This document shows positions 1 through 11,044 of a stretch of 64,000 bases of DNA, in pieces. How positions within the stretch are numbered: the stretch's first letter is position 1; every line of letters starts with the position of its first letter. Where the stretch lies: positions 27,501,566 to 27,565,565 of the forward strand of contig CM055093.1 of the NCBI GenBank assembly GCA_029204225.1. The letters run 5' to 3'. The notes under the pieces are model-generated. The model made no database searches, was not told the DNA's origin, and worked only from the letters and a program-made list of their open reading frames with translations. The stretch comes from Diphasiastrum complanatum. Lineage: Eukaryota > Streptophyta > Lycopodiopsida > Lycopodiales > Lycopodiaceae. A program made the translations under genes and the position numbers.

Positions 1-1294
1 GCAGCATCAAAATATTGAGATGTGTCCAATATGTGGACTTGCAGGGCCTGGGCTGTTCCCGTGTCTTGGGGAATGGATATCCCCACCCCACCCCCCCCCC
101 CCCCAAAAAAAAAAAAACTTGTGTCAGTGGTGATGTTGGTGGTGTTGGCGTTGTAATCAGTGTGGGTGGGGTGGTGGCCTCATCTGGCTGACTTGGGACT
201 TGAGGTATTGTCGTGTCAGGTGCCAGTGTGGATGTAGTTGCTCCATCACCCTCGTCGATGACATGTGAGGGTGATGAGTGTTGTTGTGATGTTGTGGATG
301 AGCTGCCACCATCTGACGTGGAACCATGTGAAACTGATCCCACCGGTGATGTGCTCCCAGCTTGAAGCTTCCCTTGTCTTCGTTGTTGCCGTGTACCTAG
401 CAACTGAGCCCTTGAGGTATTTGCATGTGGAGCTCCGGAGGTTGCAGCTGCTTGTGGATTCTGGGGTGGGATTCTTGGCTTGTATACCAGAGGGAGGATA
501 TTGGTATTGACTCGTTTGGCCTGGGACCCTGATGGTGAAGTTGTCCTTGCATGCTTGGGCTTCTTGTGTTCAATGGGAATATCCCATGCCTTGTCCGCAA
601 GTTGCAGTTGTTGTTGGAGCTTTGGCCCGTTTTGTACTTGATGCAGAGTGATATCTGTCATTAGATATCCTAATATCGTGATAGACTTCTTGTGCTTAAT
701 GCACACATGAAGACAATTTGAAGCAAACTGTGCCCAATCATAGAGGTTCTGGGCATGCAGTCGTGAATCTGCCATCATGTGAAACAGGGACATGGGTACC
801 CTCAGCACTTTCAGTCAAGGCTTCTGTGTGCATTTGGTGAGATATGCACATTCTGCTTGAAGTTGTTTGTCGTTGATTGCTTCCAGCCTGTACCCATCCT
901 TGTTCTTCCACTTGGTCACAGAGGGATCAATATATTTGAAATATGTCGTTTGCTCTATCTTCTGGAGTGTCCTTGTGACAGTGTTTGGCCCTCGTGGGAA
1001 ACCATAAGGTTGCAAGTCAGCTGCCGCAAAGGATACATTATAGACATAATTCCTGATTGGGAAAACTATGATATGACATGATCTTGCCGTGGGATGATAA
1101 TTTGCATATGCCATGTGTACCAGATAGGGGCTTTGATAACCTGTCAAGACAGAGATCTGAAATTCGATTTCTTTGAAGAAGGACTCTGCTTGCTGGTACC
1201 AGGTCTACATTTCTGTAAGGTCAAGCTTGCACAGCTGGATGTCGAGCTTGCTTGCTTCAGGATCATCTAAACTGGTACTGGGGTTGGACGACAT
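1..1294 (-). pseudogene. Unidentified ORF in 3' position of a Gypsy element, two in-frame stops, runs off window
   Basis: A single minus-strand reading frame starts at an ATG at 1294 (MSSNPSTSLDD...) and stays open to base 1 apart from two stops: TAG at 1205-1207 (codon 30) and TGA at 815-817 (codon 160). The first third contains a compact globular-looking stretch (YNVSFAAADLQPYGFPRG, residues roughly 85-100). From about residue 230 it becomes rich in Pro, Ser, Thr and Gln. The homopolymers C14 (91-104) and A13 (105-117) lie inside the frame and may be slippage sites. I recognise no family. It lies downstream of Gypsy integrase on the same strand, separated by a minisatellite, where some plant Gypsy elements carry an extra or env-like ORF. 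It could equally be a captured host gene. The end lies outside the window. Confidence 0.5.
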
Positions 1295-1330
1295 GGTTGA
1301 AAAATGGAAGGAGGGATCTGAAAAAACTAC

Positions 1331-1665
1331 TTCGGTTGAGATGGGAAAGGTTGGGCTTCGGTTGAGATCTGATGGAGTGGCTTTGGTTGAGATGGAAAAG
1401 GTTAGGCTCCTATTGAGATCTGATGGAGTGGCTTCGGTTGAGATCTAATGCAATGGCTTCGGATGAGATGGGAAAGGTTGGGCTCCGGTTGAGATCTGAT
1501 GGAGTGGATTTAGTTGAGATCTAATGCAGTGGCTTTGGTTGAGATGAGAAAGGTTGGGCTCCGGTTGAGATCTGATGGAGTGGCTTCGGTTGAGATGGGA
1601 AAGGTTGGGCTCCGGTTGAGATTTGATGGAGTGGCTTCAGTTGAGATGGGAAGTTGCGGTGTAGA
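1331..1665. repeat. Minisatellite, 25-26 bp unit, GGTTGAGAT core
   Basis: About 13 head-to-tail degenerate units of 25-26 bp. Each begins with a variant of YCGGTTGAGAT followed by either GGGAAAGGTTGGGCT or CTGATGGAGTGGCT. These two unit types largely alternate, giving a 51-bp higher-order period. The array lies between the Gypsy integrase end and the ORF at 1-1294. The same core recurs at 17105-17730. Confidence 0.85.
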
Positions 1666-2099
1666 ATGGTTCAGAAAGTGTGGGGGAAGGGATGTATGAA
1701 TGGGTTTGGAAAGGGAGTTATGTGGAAGATGGTTGTGCTGGGTAGAGCGGTGTGGGTGATGAGGTAAAGGTGGGTGAACAGAGTCCAGTGAGACGGAGAT
1801 GAGGTGGCCTAAGTGTGAGAATGACTTCCTAAGGTGTAGCCTATCATTTGTCGATCTAGAACACCCATGACCCATGAGTATGAACAGAAGAAAGAGAAAA
1901 CAGAAAGGAAAAAGAAAAAAAATGCATAGAATGTACATAAGTAATGATATGAAGTATAAACAAGGAACGAGGTGAACAATAGGCGAGATGTACAAGGAAA
2001 TAAATAATATAGATTTTTTTTTTTCAAGAGAAAAGATCCTAAATTGGGTCAACAAAGAACAACTCTTTGTAGTACCGCCGTAGACGACCACTGTTTACG
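1666..2099. other. Gypsy 3' non-coding segment
   Basis: Lies between the integrase remnant and the minisatellite. It is pyrimidine-rich on the minus strand (a T-rich run near 1905-2020). The minus frame is open for 193 codons but is repetitive and low complexity, reading largely through the minisatellite, so I do not call it a gene. Confidence 0.4.
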
Positions 2100-2916
2100 A
2101 TAGTGTCTAGGAGTGTCTCGTCAAGTGTTTGTAACTAGTCTGCACCATTAGAAAATATTTTGTTAATAACGTATGGCCCTTCACTTCTGAACTTCAACTT
2201 GCCGGGTGCTTCTTTGATGTATAAAGAAGTACCTGGTCACCTAAATGTAGATCATTATTGCGCAGCGGTCATGCCAGGTTTTTTGGCGTCGTTTGTTAAC
2301 TAGTTGTGCGTGATAAGATATTAGTCTTGTCTCACATAACTGGGCTAGCGTAAATAGCCTGGTTTTGACTTGTTGTTCGATTGAAGCTTTTTCACAGAGA
2401 TCTGTTGAAAAAGCCTCCGTAACTCGTAGCGAAGGTACTAATAATTCTACGGGCATTATCGCTTCTTGACCATATACTAAGTGGAAAGTGATTACCCATC
2501 CAGTGGCTTTCTTTGGGGTGGTGCGGTAAGCCCAGATAGCTGAGAAAAGTTTGATTGGTTTCAACTATCTTGATTAGAATCTTACATATCGTCTTGTTAG
2601 TTTATTCAGCCTGGCTATTACACCTAGGATAGTATGGTGTACTTTTTCTGTGAACGACAAGGTAATGGCGTAGGAGATTATCAATGACAGCATTTAAAAA
2701 ATGCGTGCCACGATCACTAACAAGCTCCATGGGACAGTCAAAATGGGTAATAATGTTTTCGTAAAAAAAATGTGCAACTGTGTTTGTGTTGGCATCCTTC
2801 GTTGCTCGGGCCTCTATTCACTTAGTGGCGTAATCTGTGGCTATGAGGATGTATCGAGCTTGGGTATGTTTCGTTGTTGGACTGATGGGTCCAACAAAGT
2901 CAATCCCCCACTTATG
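2100..2916 (-). pseudogene. Ty3/Gypsy integrase, core and C-terminal part
   Basis: Minus-strand translation gives an integrase catalytic core: HKWGIDFVGP, then a D-containing SDRGTHF motif, then a FRSEGPYVI-like C-terminal tail with RLRRYYKEL. Several stops and frameshifts break it (for example near 2241 and 2564). It is the continuation of the zinc-binding part at 8206-8546. When the element at 2917-8205 and one copy of the TTATG duplication are removed, the codons join in frame (GEAFHN then HKWGIDF; the CATAA is shared). It belongs to the large minus-strand Gypsy element spanning about 1-18.9 kb. Confidence 0.85.
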
Positions 2917-3748
2917 TGTGAAAAAAGTACAAAAAGGACCAAGAGTGGATCCTAATCTAATCCTCAAGAGAGATTGGTTGTCAGATTACTTGATCTATTA
3001 AGCTACTTCAGATTAAGATCAATCTAGATCAATTCTAGACACAAAATCCTAACAAGAACAATCATTAATTGAAGGTAGGTGTACTTTATGGTTTCACACG
3101 TGTGAAACACTGTCTGAGTACGGACTCCAACCTAAAAATCAATTACACATTGATAGAATCTCAAAACAATCAAAACAAATGTAGACAAATGGAGAGAATC
3201 ACTCAAAATTGCTTCCAAAACCAAGATTGGTGTGTCACATTGATTATGGCCAAATGTGGCTCTATATATACAATAAGTGGGAGCTCGTGGTACTGATTAT
3301 CCCTTTGATCCCACACGTGTGAAGGTGCTTTGTCATATGATCATTCATCATGCAAAACTGACACTTGGACAAAACCTTCTATTTTGAGCACTTTTGGCCC
3401 ATTTTCCTTCTATATGGAGATCTACTTGAAAATCTTCTAGAAGTCAAAATTCGTCTACTTCAGCTTATTCCACACATGTGAGCTGTCCTCTACACATGGG
3501 ATATGACACCTAACCAAAGGATGTGGCTCATGCAAGCAATAGACTGATGCCATGTGTCATATGTCTAGAAAACTAGTTTTTGGCCTTTTTAGCCACTAGA
3601 ACTTGAATTAAATCATATGTACAACCTATATGATTATGGTACATGACAAGTACACTATTTTCACACGTGGGAATAGGCTCCACACATGTGTGTTTATCTA
3701 TATACAAGATTTTTGGCCTCTACCAAGCTTATTTTTGCATTTTTCACA
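2917..3748 (-). repeat. 3' LTR of element E
   Basis: 832 bp, nearly identical to 7374-8205. It contains the 18-bp perfect palindrome GTTTCACACGTGTGAAAC at 3091-3108 and further CACACGTGTG or CACACATGTG sites near 3312, 3472, 3662 and 3683. A TATATATAG promoter-like box reads on the minus strand near 3253-3263. Confidence 0.95.
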
Positions 3749-3885
3749 CTCCTCAAAAATCTAGCTTGGTAAATCTAGCTTGATGGAAAACATGATGATC
3801 TTGAACTTGACTCCATGGGATGAATTGGTCTTTGCTGGTTCAAAAGGTGTGAAGATCAGCCAATGAGCTTGATGTTGATCTGAAA

Positions 3886-4809
3886 TCACCATATCCATGA
3901 TAGTGCTTCTTTGATGTTGACATCTTTGATGAACTTGAGAGCTTTGCACCATCCTAGCACCTCCAAAATTGATTCCTTCCAAATTTCATGTAGATGCTTG
4001 ACTTTGAGGCTTGATCCTTCTTCATGTGCATGCTCCTTCATGAGAAAATAAATATTTCTTCTTGATTTATTAGGATCACAAAGATCTAACATCATGTTAC
4101 CATGATCTAGAGAATTAGACTCATCCAAATTGGCAAGACTATGCATGCTATAATAACAAAGTGTTTGCATCATATCTTCATGCTTGTTTACCATGCTAAT
4201 CTCAGATCCAATGAGGCTAAATACTTCATTATGGAGATAAGTGTCTTTAGAAGATGATTCACTTGCTCTCATAAAGAGTTTACAATTTGCCTCAATACAA
4301 ATCTTCAAACTATGTGTGAACAAATCACTTTTGCTCTTACATGACTCAAGAGCATACATTTGATGAAATAACCATTTGCTTTCTAATTGATTTAAAATCA
4401 ATTTCGACCTTTTAAGAACATCATCTATGTTCTCAAGAGAGACTTCATACTCAACTACTATGGCTTTACTCCAATTTTGAGATGCAATGATCTCACTAAA
4501 GCAAATTGATTTATCAAATGACATAAGAGAAGTAAGTATGTGATGTATACCACATGAGATATGCTCCTCTTTCCCTTGAAATGTGAGCCACATGGAGTCA
4601 ACCATATTTCTTGAGTTTCTTTTTGAAATCACAATTTGAGAAGGTCTCTCCTCAATGCTTGGCACACTTGAACCTTGAGATGACTCCTTAAGATCCTCTT
4701 CATGATGCTCCTTCTTGATGGAAAACCGAGACCTCCATGTCCCATAATGATCACAACAAGTATGACCATTCAATATGCACTTCCTATGATTATCAAGATT
4801 ACAGTCCAA
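3886..4809 (-). CDS. Unidentified ORF of element E, 3' part
   Basis: An open frame of about 307 codons just upstream of the 3' LTR. There is no ATG at the listed 5' end (codon TTG), and the frame follows a frameshift from the preceding ORF, so it is the 3' half of a broken longer gene. It is rich in Ser, Lys, Glu and Cys, with no transmembrane or catalytic motif I recognise. The segment CKLFMRASESSSKDTYLHNE is homologous to CKLLMRISEASKVDTYIHKQ in the ORF at 4770-5063, so the protein contains two tandem homologous units. It is not gag, protease, integrase or RT. It may be an element-specific accessory protein or a captured host gene. Confidence 0.6.
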   Translation of the reverse strand: MDCNLDNHRKCILNGHTCCDHYGTWRSRFSIKKEHHEEDLKESSQGSSVPSIEERPSQIVISKRNSRNMVDSMWLTFQGKEEHISCGIHHILTSLMSFDKSICFSEIIASQNWSKAIVVEYEVSLENIDDVLKRSKLILNQLESKWLFHQMYALESCKSKSDLFTHSLKICIEANCKLFMRASESSSKDTYLHNEVFSLIGSEISMVNKHEDMMQTLCYYSMHSLANLDESNSLDHGNMMLDLCDPNKSRRNIYFLMKEHAHEEGSSLKVKHLHEIWKESILEVLGWCKALKFIKDVNIKEALSWIW

Positions 4810-5389
4810 AAATCACCACAACTTGGCATGATTTTTTCAATATTGAAATCAAAAGGTATTTCCATCTCAATAAGGCTAACTACTTGCTTATGGATATAAG
4901 TGTCCACTTTGGATGCTTCACTTATTCTCATAAGAAGTTTACAACTTGCCTTTAAGATTGAAAACTTACAATTTTCATCTTTATGAATGAACACATCATT
5001 CATGATCTTATTGAAACCAAAAGATCGTACATTATGAAGATATTTGCATTTCCTTGACTTCATAACTAATGTAAGCTTACAAGGAAAACATATTTTGCTA
5101 TCTTTTAAGGCATCACACTCAACTAGTATTGCCTTAATCCACCTTTGAGATACAAAATCTCTTCAAAGCAAAATGATTCTTCATAAGTTGACATGAGAGC
5201 ATAAATGAAACTATTTTCATTTTGTGATTGCTCCTTATTCTTGATTGATTTCTCTTGGATAATAACAATAAGTTTGAACTTGTCCAAAGTTCCAAGCAAA
5301 ATACTTTCCAAGGACATAAAATAGATCCAAGTTACTTTCATGAAAGTGAGATCTATCTTTGCATCTTGAACCAAACAATGCACTTCCAA
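4770..5389 (-). pseudogene. Unidentified ORF of element E, 5' part (frameshifted)
   Basis: Two open minus-strand segments (5389-5123 and 5063-4770) read as one coding region interrupted by a stop and a shift. They contain EESFCFEEI and then KCKYLHNV...CKLLMRISEASKVDTYIH. The same order of motifs occurs about 660 bp further on (SICFSEII ... CKLFMRASESSSKDTYLH). At DNA level 4861-4950 resembles 4203-4292, and 5131-5210 resembles 4463-4545. The family is unknown. Confidence 0.5.
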
Positions 5390-5428
5390 TTGGAAATTTT
5401 CAAAAGATTTGACATGTGTTATGATGGA

Positions 5429-5776
5429 CTATTGAAGACAAATCTTGCAAGTCCTTGTGAGACTCCAAGCCTCATTCACCTTTCCACAAAGGAAACACCT
5501 TTCCTTGGACCTGTCCTTCTTGTATTTGCATTTTGAACTTGAAGCTCCATCCTTTACCTCGGCCCCCTTGCTTTGGTTCTCCTTGGATGGATTGGTCTTC
5601 TTTTTGTAGCATCTTGAGAAAAAATATCCTCCCTTGCCACAAAGGTTGCACTCAGGATCCTTTCTTTCCTTCAATAGGATGCCACCTATTGATGTCATGT
5701 GAATAAAATCCTGTGATACGATTCTACAATAGTAAATTGTGACCTTCAAGAGACTAGATTTGAACATCTTCAACAA
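5429..5776 (-). pseudogene. Gag-type zinc knuckle of element E
   Basis: The minus-strand protein has CNLCGKGGYFFSRC at 5609-5650, a CCHC-like retroviral zinc knuckle in which the His is replaced by Tyr. A Lys/Ser-rich basic segment follows. Two further Cys pairs (CFLC, CKIC) follow but do not form a clean second knuckle. Copia gag proteins end with such a knuckle, which binds element RNA in the virus-like particle. Upstream gag sequence is not recognisable. Confidence 0.6.
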
Positions 5777-7361
5777 TCTAGAAGGATCTACAAAAGATCT
5801 AGCTCACAAACCTAAGAATCAATCTTCACAATAATGACTAGTCACTTGGAAACTTTGCTTTGATCACTAAGACAAAAGCACACAATCTTTGAATCAAATC
5901 ACTAAAGCAATCAGATCCAATCTCCTATTGGACTCATCAAATACCAATGACTCTTCCTTTTGAAAGTTGAAATGGATATGAAAAAGATTTGACACCTAGA
6001 TTTTCCTTTTCACTTGACTAGTTCTCTCAACACTTGAGATTCTTGAACAAAAGATGGGTTTTGTTTCAAATACATGAAAATCAAACTTAATCACTTCTTT
6101 TGGACTCACTCTTGACCCAAATAATCTCACACTTGAGATTTAGAATGAATTTGATTTGATTTAACAACAAAATATACCACCAAATTTTCACAAAGCTTAA
6201 AAAATTAGACAACTAGAGATTCACAAAGATCTCAACCATGCATGAATACTCAAATATGGACTCCTCCTCATTCTAGACATCCAATGGGATCTCAAATACC
6301 CTCACACTCTCACAAAGAAAGTTGAATAGAACAAAATTGGGGCTTCATACATACTATGTCAATTGTTGCTCAATAAATTGATTTAATCACCCCTATTGGA
6401 TTCCACCAATTACTCTACCTTTAGAGAATTGGAATGAAATTCAAAATCAAAAGTTGTGATTTTTCTCACTAAGATATTGTGCTTCAAAGAGCTAATGCCA
6501 CTTAGAAAGATTTGATCACCTAGGAAGAGACAAACTCTCCACCAATAACAACACATAATGAGCTTCTAGATCTTGCCCTCTACAAAGGAAGGAACTCTTA
6601 GAAAATTGGATCTCTCTCTACACATTTGCCATAGACACCTTAATGACTCTTTTCAAACCTTACAATCACTCAAACAAATTGAGTAGGGTCGAACAATGTG
6701 ACTTGGATCTCAATCTCTTTTCTAGAACTCTCAATTGAAGCCAATCTATGTCAAATTCTACAAAAGATTTGCATAGATGCTCTATATGCACTAGAAAATC
6801 TCAAAGGTTTCACTTGGAGGACAGATCCAAAGATGTTTTCTAGCAAATTGATGCTTCTAAACTTGACCCTATCACTCTTGAACAAATCTAGAGTGATGGT
6901 ACAATGGATTTCAACCTCTCACCTTGCATATCACTCCTTAATCTATGATTTTTAGCAAAATCTCTCTTAACTTCAACATACACTCAAAAAATCAGAGAAG
7001 ATCAATTAATGCACCTATTTCAAGCTTCAATTTTAATTTTTTGGCTGATCTAATCCAAGAACTAATCAAAGGATTAGATTTATTATAGAAAATGCTTGAT
7101 TTTGCACCAAAAATCACTCAAATTGGGTATGTGAGTCAAATTCTACAAATTTTTGAAATTTCTCAGCCAAAACCGGAGCTGTACGGCCTCACACGTGTGA
7201 AAAGGGTTCCTACAGCCCACAACACGATCTGGACCAAAAATTTTGAGGATAGCTATCAAATCCAACTCGCTACACAAAATTTGACTAGTTTCCAAAAAAC
7301 TACTAATTTTGGCTTTGGTTTGGATTAACCTTATCAATTTCAACAAAACCTCTTGTACTAG
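5777..7361 (-). other. 5' interior of element E, no recognisable gene
   Basis: About 1.6 kb, AT-rich, with scattered stops in every frame. I find no gag N-terminal motif. A CACACGTGTG palindrome occurs near 7190, close to the PBS. Confidence 0.5.
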
Positions 7362-7373
7362 GCTCTGATACCA
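7362..7373 (-). other. Primer-binding site of element E
   Basis: On the minus strand this is TGGTATCAGAGC, complementary to the 3' end of initiator methionine tRNA and directly abutting the CA end of the LTR. It is the standard plant Copia PBS. Confidence 0.95.
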
Positions 7374-8205
7374 TGTGAAAAAAGTACAAAAAGGACCAAG
7401 AGTGGATCCTAATCTGATCCTCAAGAGGGATTGGTTGTCAGATTACTTGATCTATTAATCTACTTCAGATTAAGATCAATCTAGATCAATTCTAGACACA
7501 GAATCCTAACAAGAACAATCATTAATTGAAGGTAAGTGTACTTTATGGTTTCACACGTGTGAAACACTGTCTGAGTACGGACTCCAACCTAAAAATCAAT
7601 TACACATTGATAGAACCTAAAAACAATCAAAACAAATGTAGACAAATGGAGAGAATCACTCAAAATTGCTTCTAAAACCAAGATTGGTGTCTCACATTGA
7701 TTATGGCCAAATGTGGCTCTATATATACAATAAGTGGGAGCTCGTGGTACTGATTATCCCTTTGATCCCACACGTGTGAAGGTGCTTTGTCATATGATGA
7801 TTCATCATGCAAAACTGACACTTGGACAAAACCTTCTATTTTGAGCACTTTTGGCCCATTTTCCTTCTATATGGAGATCTACTTGAAAATCTTCTAGAAG
7901 TCAGAATTCGTCTACTTCAGCTTATTCCACACATGTGAGCTGTCCTCTACACATGGGATGTGACACCTAACCAAAGGATGTGGCTCATGCAAGCAATAGA
8001 CTGATGCCATGTGTCATATGTCTAGAAAACTAGTTTTTGGCCTTTTTAGACACTAGAACTTGAATTAAATCATATGTAAAACCTATATGATTATGGTACA
8101 TGACAAGTACACTATTTTCACACGTGCGAATAGGCTCCACACATGTGTGTTTATCTATATACAAGATTTTTGGCCTCTACCAAGCTTATTTTTGTATTTT
8201 TCACA
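7374..8205 (-). repeat. 5' LTR of element E
   Basis: 832 bp, the same length as the partner at 2917-3748, with a few scattered substitutions. The 18-bp palindrome GTTTCACACGTGTGAAAC lies at 7548-7565, with another site near 7767. Confidence 0.95.
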
Positions 8206-8546
8206 TTATGGAAGGCTTCGCCTTCTATAATGGGAGTCAATGGTGTGAAGTCTGCTTTGGTATTTTTCTTTGCTCTTTGACAGACATCACATGCTTTAAT
8301 GACAACAAACGTGTCTTTAAACAAAGATGGCCACCACAATCCTGCTCGAAGGATAATCCTCGCTGTGGCTTCAATAGAAAAGTGGCCACCACCGATGCCC
8401 TCATGAGCCTGGGATATTATCGGTCGTATCTCAGATTCATAGGCACATCGTTGAATAATGTCGTCAATGCCCCTTTTGTAAAGTTGTCCCGCAATTAACT
8501 GAAAGGGCGCTGCTTTATTAAAAAAAATTATTTTTTCGTTGTACAT
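8206..8546 (-). pseudogene. Ty3/Gypsy integrase, zinc-binding part
   Basis: Minus-strand protein with GQLYKRGIDD, then H...HEGIGGGHFS...T, WWPSLFKD, and CDVCQRAK, the HHCC zinc domain of retroviral integrases. It is cut at 8206 by element E and continues at 2916. Before that insertion the frame was open across the junction. Confidence 0.9.
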
Positions 8547-9050
8547 AGGCCTTCTTTTAGTCGGCCTGTTGTGAGGAACTGAGTGATCTCCTCAGCCCAT
8601 AGGGGTGTGGCATCGATCTGAAAAAGGCATGCATCAGGAAGATCATCGTTGACTGGTGCAGTTGCTTTTTCATCACTTGGTAGTCTAGAAAGGTGATCCG
8701 CCATGAAATGTTGGGACCCTTTGTGAACGACTATACGAAAATTAAATTCCTCCAAAATTAGTAGCCATCGAGCTATTCATCCCGTCTTACAGGACTTACT
8801 AACAATATATAGGAGTGCTTGATGGTCTATGTAGAAAGCAAAGGTCTGGCCTAATAAATAATGTCGTAGTTGTTGTACTGCATAGACCATTGTCAATGCT
8901 TCTCTCTCGGTAGTGGTGTAGTTTACTTCAGTAGGCACCAGTTGCCTGCTTAAAAAACGTATGAGAAAGTCCATACTCGTCTGGTTGTGCAAGAAGACCC
9001 CCAATGGCATACTTATTTGCGTCAGTATGGACATGGAGTTCTGTCCTAAT
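8528..9050 (-). pseudogene. Ty3/Gypsy RNase H region
   Basis: Minus-strand segments 9034-8777 and 8755-8528 encode RFLSRQLVPTEVNYTTTERE, YAVQQLRHYLLGQTF and the YIDHQALLY motif, then the linker VHKGSQHFMADHLSRLP. These are the typical Ty3 RNase H order. A stop near 9051 and another at 8777 break the frame. It joins RT upstream and integrase downstream. Confidence 0.85.
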
Positions 9051-10383
9051 TCATTCTTCGGTCCAGCGAGGATCTACCACAACTAAATAAATGAGACGTG
9101 CCTTGCCGGCATAGTCGATGATAAAGATGCGATGGTAGTTGGTATGACTGAGAAAGACATATACTTCCTTCACTGTTGCAGGTAGGGGCATGTCCACGAT
9201 AACCTTGATTTTTGACGGGTCGATAGAAATATCATCCTTTGATATTATATGCCCGAGTACAACCCCGTGGGTGACCCATATTTGGCATTTACCAGGGTTT
9301 AGTGAGATGTCGAACCTACGACAGCGAATGAAGATTTTCTCCAAGACGTCTAGGTGCGTAGCAGCGGAAGAATGTACACCTAGATCGTCGAGATAAATCT
9401 CCATGACCCAATGTAACAAATCTTGAAAGGCCAGTTGCATGACCCGTTGGAATGTTGAGGGGGCATTACATAAGCCAAAAGGCATAACGTTATAAGTGTA
9501 AACGCCACTCTTTGTGGCAAAAGCCATTTTATGTTTATCTTCAGGGGCTATTTGAACAAGGAAATAGCTGCTGAACCCATCCAAGAAGCTGAAAGCTTTA
9601 GCTCCTGCCATTTCCTCTAATATTTGGGTTGTTAGGGGCAAGGGAAAATGGTCTTTCGTCGTAGCCGCATTAAGGTTCTTGAGGTCAATACAGATACAAA
9701 GCTTGCCGTTTTTCTTGGGTACAACCACAATGGGTGATACCCAATCAGTATGTTGGACTTTATAAATGAAGCCAGCATCCAGCAATTTCTTAATATCTTC
9801 GTCGATCCTCTCACGATAGACTGGGTTACTGCGGTAAGGTTTAGCTCTCACATCTTCTAGAGGAATCCAATGTACTACTATTTCTGGGGGGATTCCTTTC
9901 ATCTCGGTATAATTCCATGCAAATACGTCCTTGTATTTGCGTAATAAAGTCTCTAGATCAGACAGTTGGGTTGATGACAAATGTGCACCAACATGAACTA
10001 TTCGATCTATGTCCTCGTCAAGATTTTTAAGGTTTAGTGGAATTGTCTTAGCGGGTCCTCCAAAGGAATTGGAACTTGGTGTAGGTTCCCGATGTGGCTG
10101 TGGTAACTGGATAACAACGCCATTCAGTGTAAAGTCTTTAAACTTCTGTGGAAGATCGAAAGGTGGGTCCACAAAATGTTCTGGGACTTTAGGAATCATT
10201 TGAGGTGATTCTTTATCAGACTTGGAAGCTTTGTCGGAGTGTTTGTTGTTTGTCCCCTCTGACAAGGGCTTGATTGGCTGTTTAAGCTTCGCACGCATCT
10301 GTTTTTGTCGCTCGGCTAATTTTGTAGCAATAATGGTATTTTTTTGTAATCGAGGTTTTTGTGGTTTTTGAATGGGTGGTGTT
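9051..10383 (-). CDS. Ty3/Gypsy pol: protease-RT linker and reverse transcriptase
   Basis: A long minus-strand frame encodes the RT of the large Gypsy element. Recognisable blocks in order are FAWNYTEMKGI, RAKPYRSNPVYRERI, WVSPIVVVPKKNGKLCICID, FSFLDGFSSYF, MPFGLCNAPSTFQR, the catalytic YLDDLGVHS box and LGHIISKDDI. RT copies element RNA to DNA in the cytoplasm. The expected YMDD/YIDD pair of Asp is present as YLDD. The frame opens at 10397, but the first codons lie in the Copia LTR inserted at 10384, so the Gypsy part starts at 10383. The gag and protease ends are displaced to beyond 14 kb by that insertion. The stop near 9051 separates it from RNase H. Confidence 0.92.
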
Positions 10384-11032
10384 TGTGAAAGATTCAACTA
10401 GTTTCATCACATTTTGCAATATTTCCATATTTGGCATATTGAGGCCAAAACTTATTTTAGACTAGAGGTTGACTTTTCAAAGTTTATTAGTCTAAATTTC
10501 ATTTGAATAAACACTTTTTGAAAGTGTGGAAAAGATAGAATGCGAGTTTGAGTAGATTCAATTTGAATAAGTTGGGTACATTGAATCTAGACCCAAAATT
10601 GGTAGGGTTAGCATTTTGGTGGGAAAGCCAAGTGGCCAAATACGGTTTGGACCTGCTATAAAAGGATGTAACTCTTGGAGAGAGTGATCTTCTCTCTTCT
10701 CTATCTCATTTCATGCTTATACATGGTTCTCTTGGGTTCTACTATCCATTGGTGCACTATCTTGGTGATTGCTTGCAATTCTATGTGTAGAATGATCTAT
10801 ATTTGCTATTTTTGGATCCACACATGTGAAATACAGTAGCTTGCTGGTTTTGTACGGAAAACAACAGTACATAATCATTTCATTCAAGTTTGATCAAGTT
10901 CTATTAGTGTTTGCATCTCAAATTGTGTGTAGATGCTGATTTTTCTACATTGGTGAAATTGGTAGTGTATTTCTCTTTCTAGCCAAAGATCATTCAAGTA
11001 GATTGGATCTTAAGGATTTGAAATCTTTCACA
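10384..11032 (+). repeat. 5' LTR of nested Copia element (copia-1)
   Basis: 649 bp, starting TGTGAAAGATT and ending AATCTTTCACA (inverted termini), directly followed by the PBS. A TATA box TATAAAAGG lies at 10657-10665. A CACACATGTG site lies near 10811. The 5 bp before it are GTGTT. No second copy of this LTR is seen in the window. Confidence 0.9.
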
Positions 11033-11044
11033 TGGTATCAGAGC
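11033..11044 (+). other. Primer-binding site of copia-1
   Basis: TGGTATCAGAGC immediately follows the LTR end, complementary to initiator methionine tRNA. Confidence 0.95.

Larger units (their letters stand above)
2917..8205 (-). mobile_element. Complete non-autonomous Copia-like LTR element (element E)
   Basis: Two direct LTRs of exactly 832 bp (2917-3748 and 7374-8205) start TGTGAAAAA and end TTTTTCACA. They are flanked by the 5-bp duplication TTATG (2912-2916 and 8206-8210). The PBS next to the right LTR reads TGGTATCAGAGC on the minus strand, so the element is on the minus strand with its 5' LTR at 7374-8205. The 3.6-kb interior has a gag-type zinc knuckle and an unidentified ORF but no protease, integrase or reverse transcriptase. 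It must have been mobilised in trans. It sits in the integrase gene of a Gypsy element on the same strand. Confidence 0.95.

Noticed and set aside
1331-1665. Regularly spaced repeats as a CRISPR array
   Set aside because: The units are contiguous and degenerate with no unique spacers, and the context is a plant retrotransposon.
1510-2091. 193-codon minus-strand frame
   Set aside because: It runs through the minisatellite and a T-rich tract, so its openness follows from the repeat.
7362-7373. tRNA gene fragments at TGGTATCAGAGC sites
   Set aside because: These are 12-14 bp primer-binding sites next to LTR ends, with no tRNA fold around them.
8100-8498. Plus-strand 132-codon frame
   Set aside because: Antisense shadow of the Gypsy integrase and LTR.
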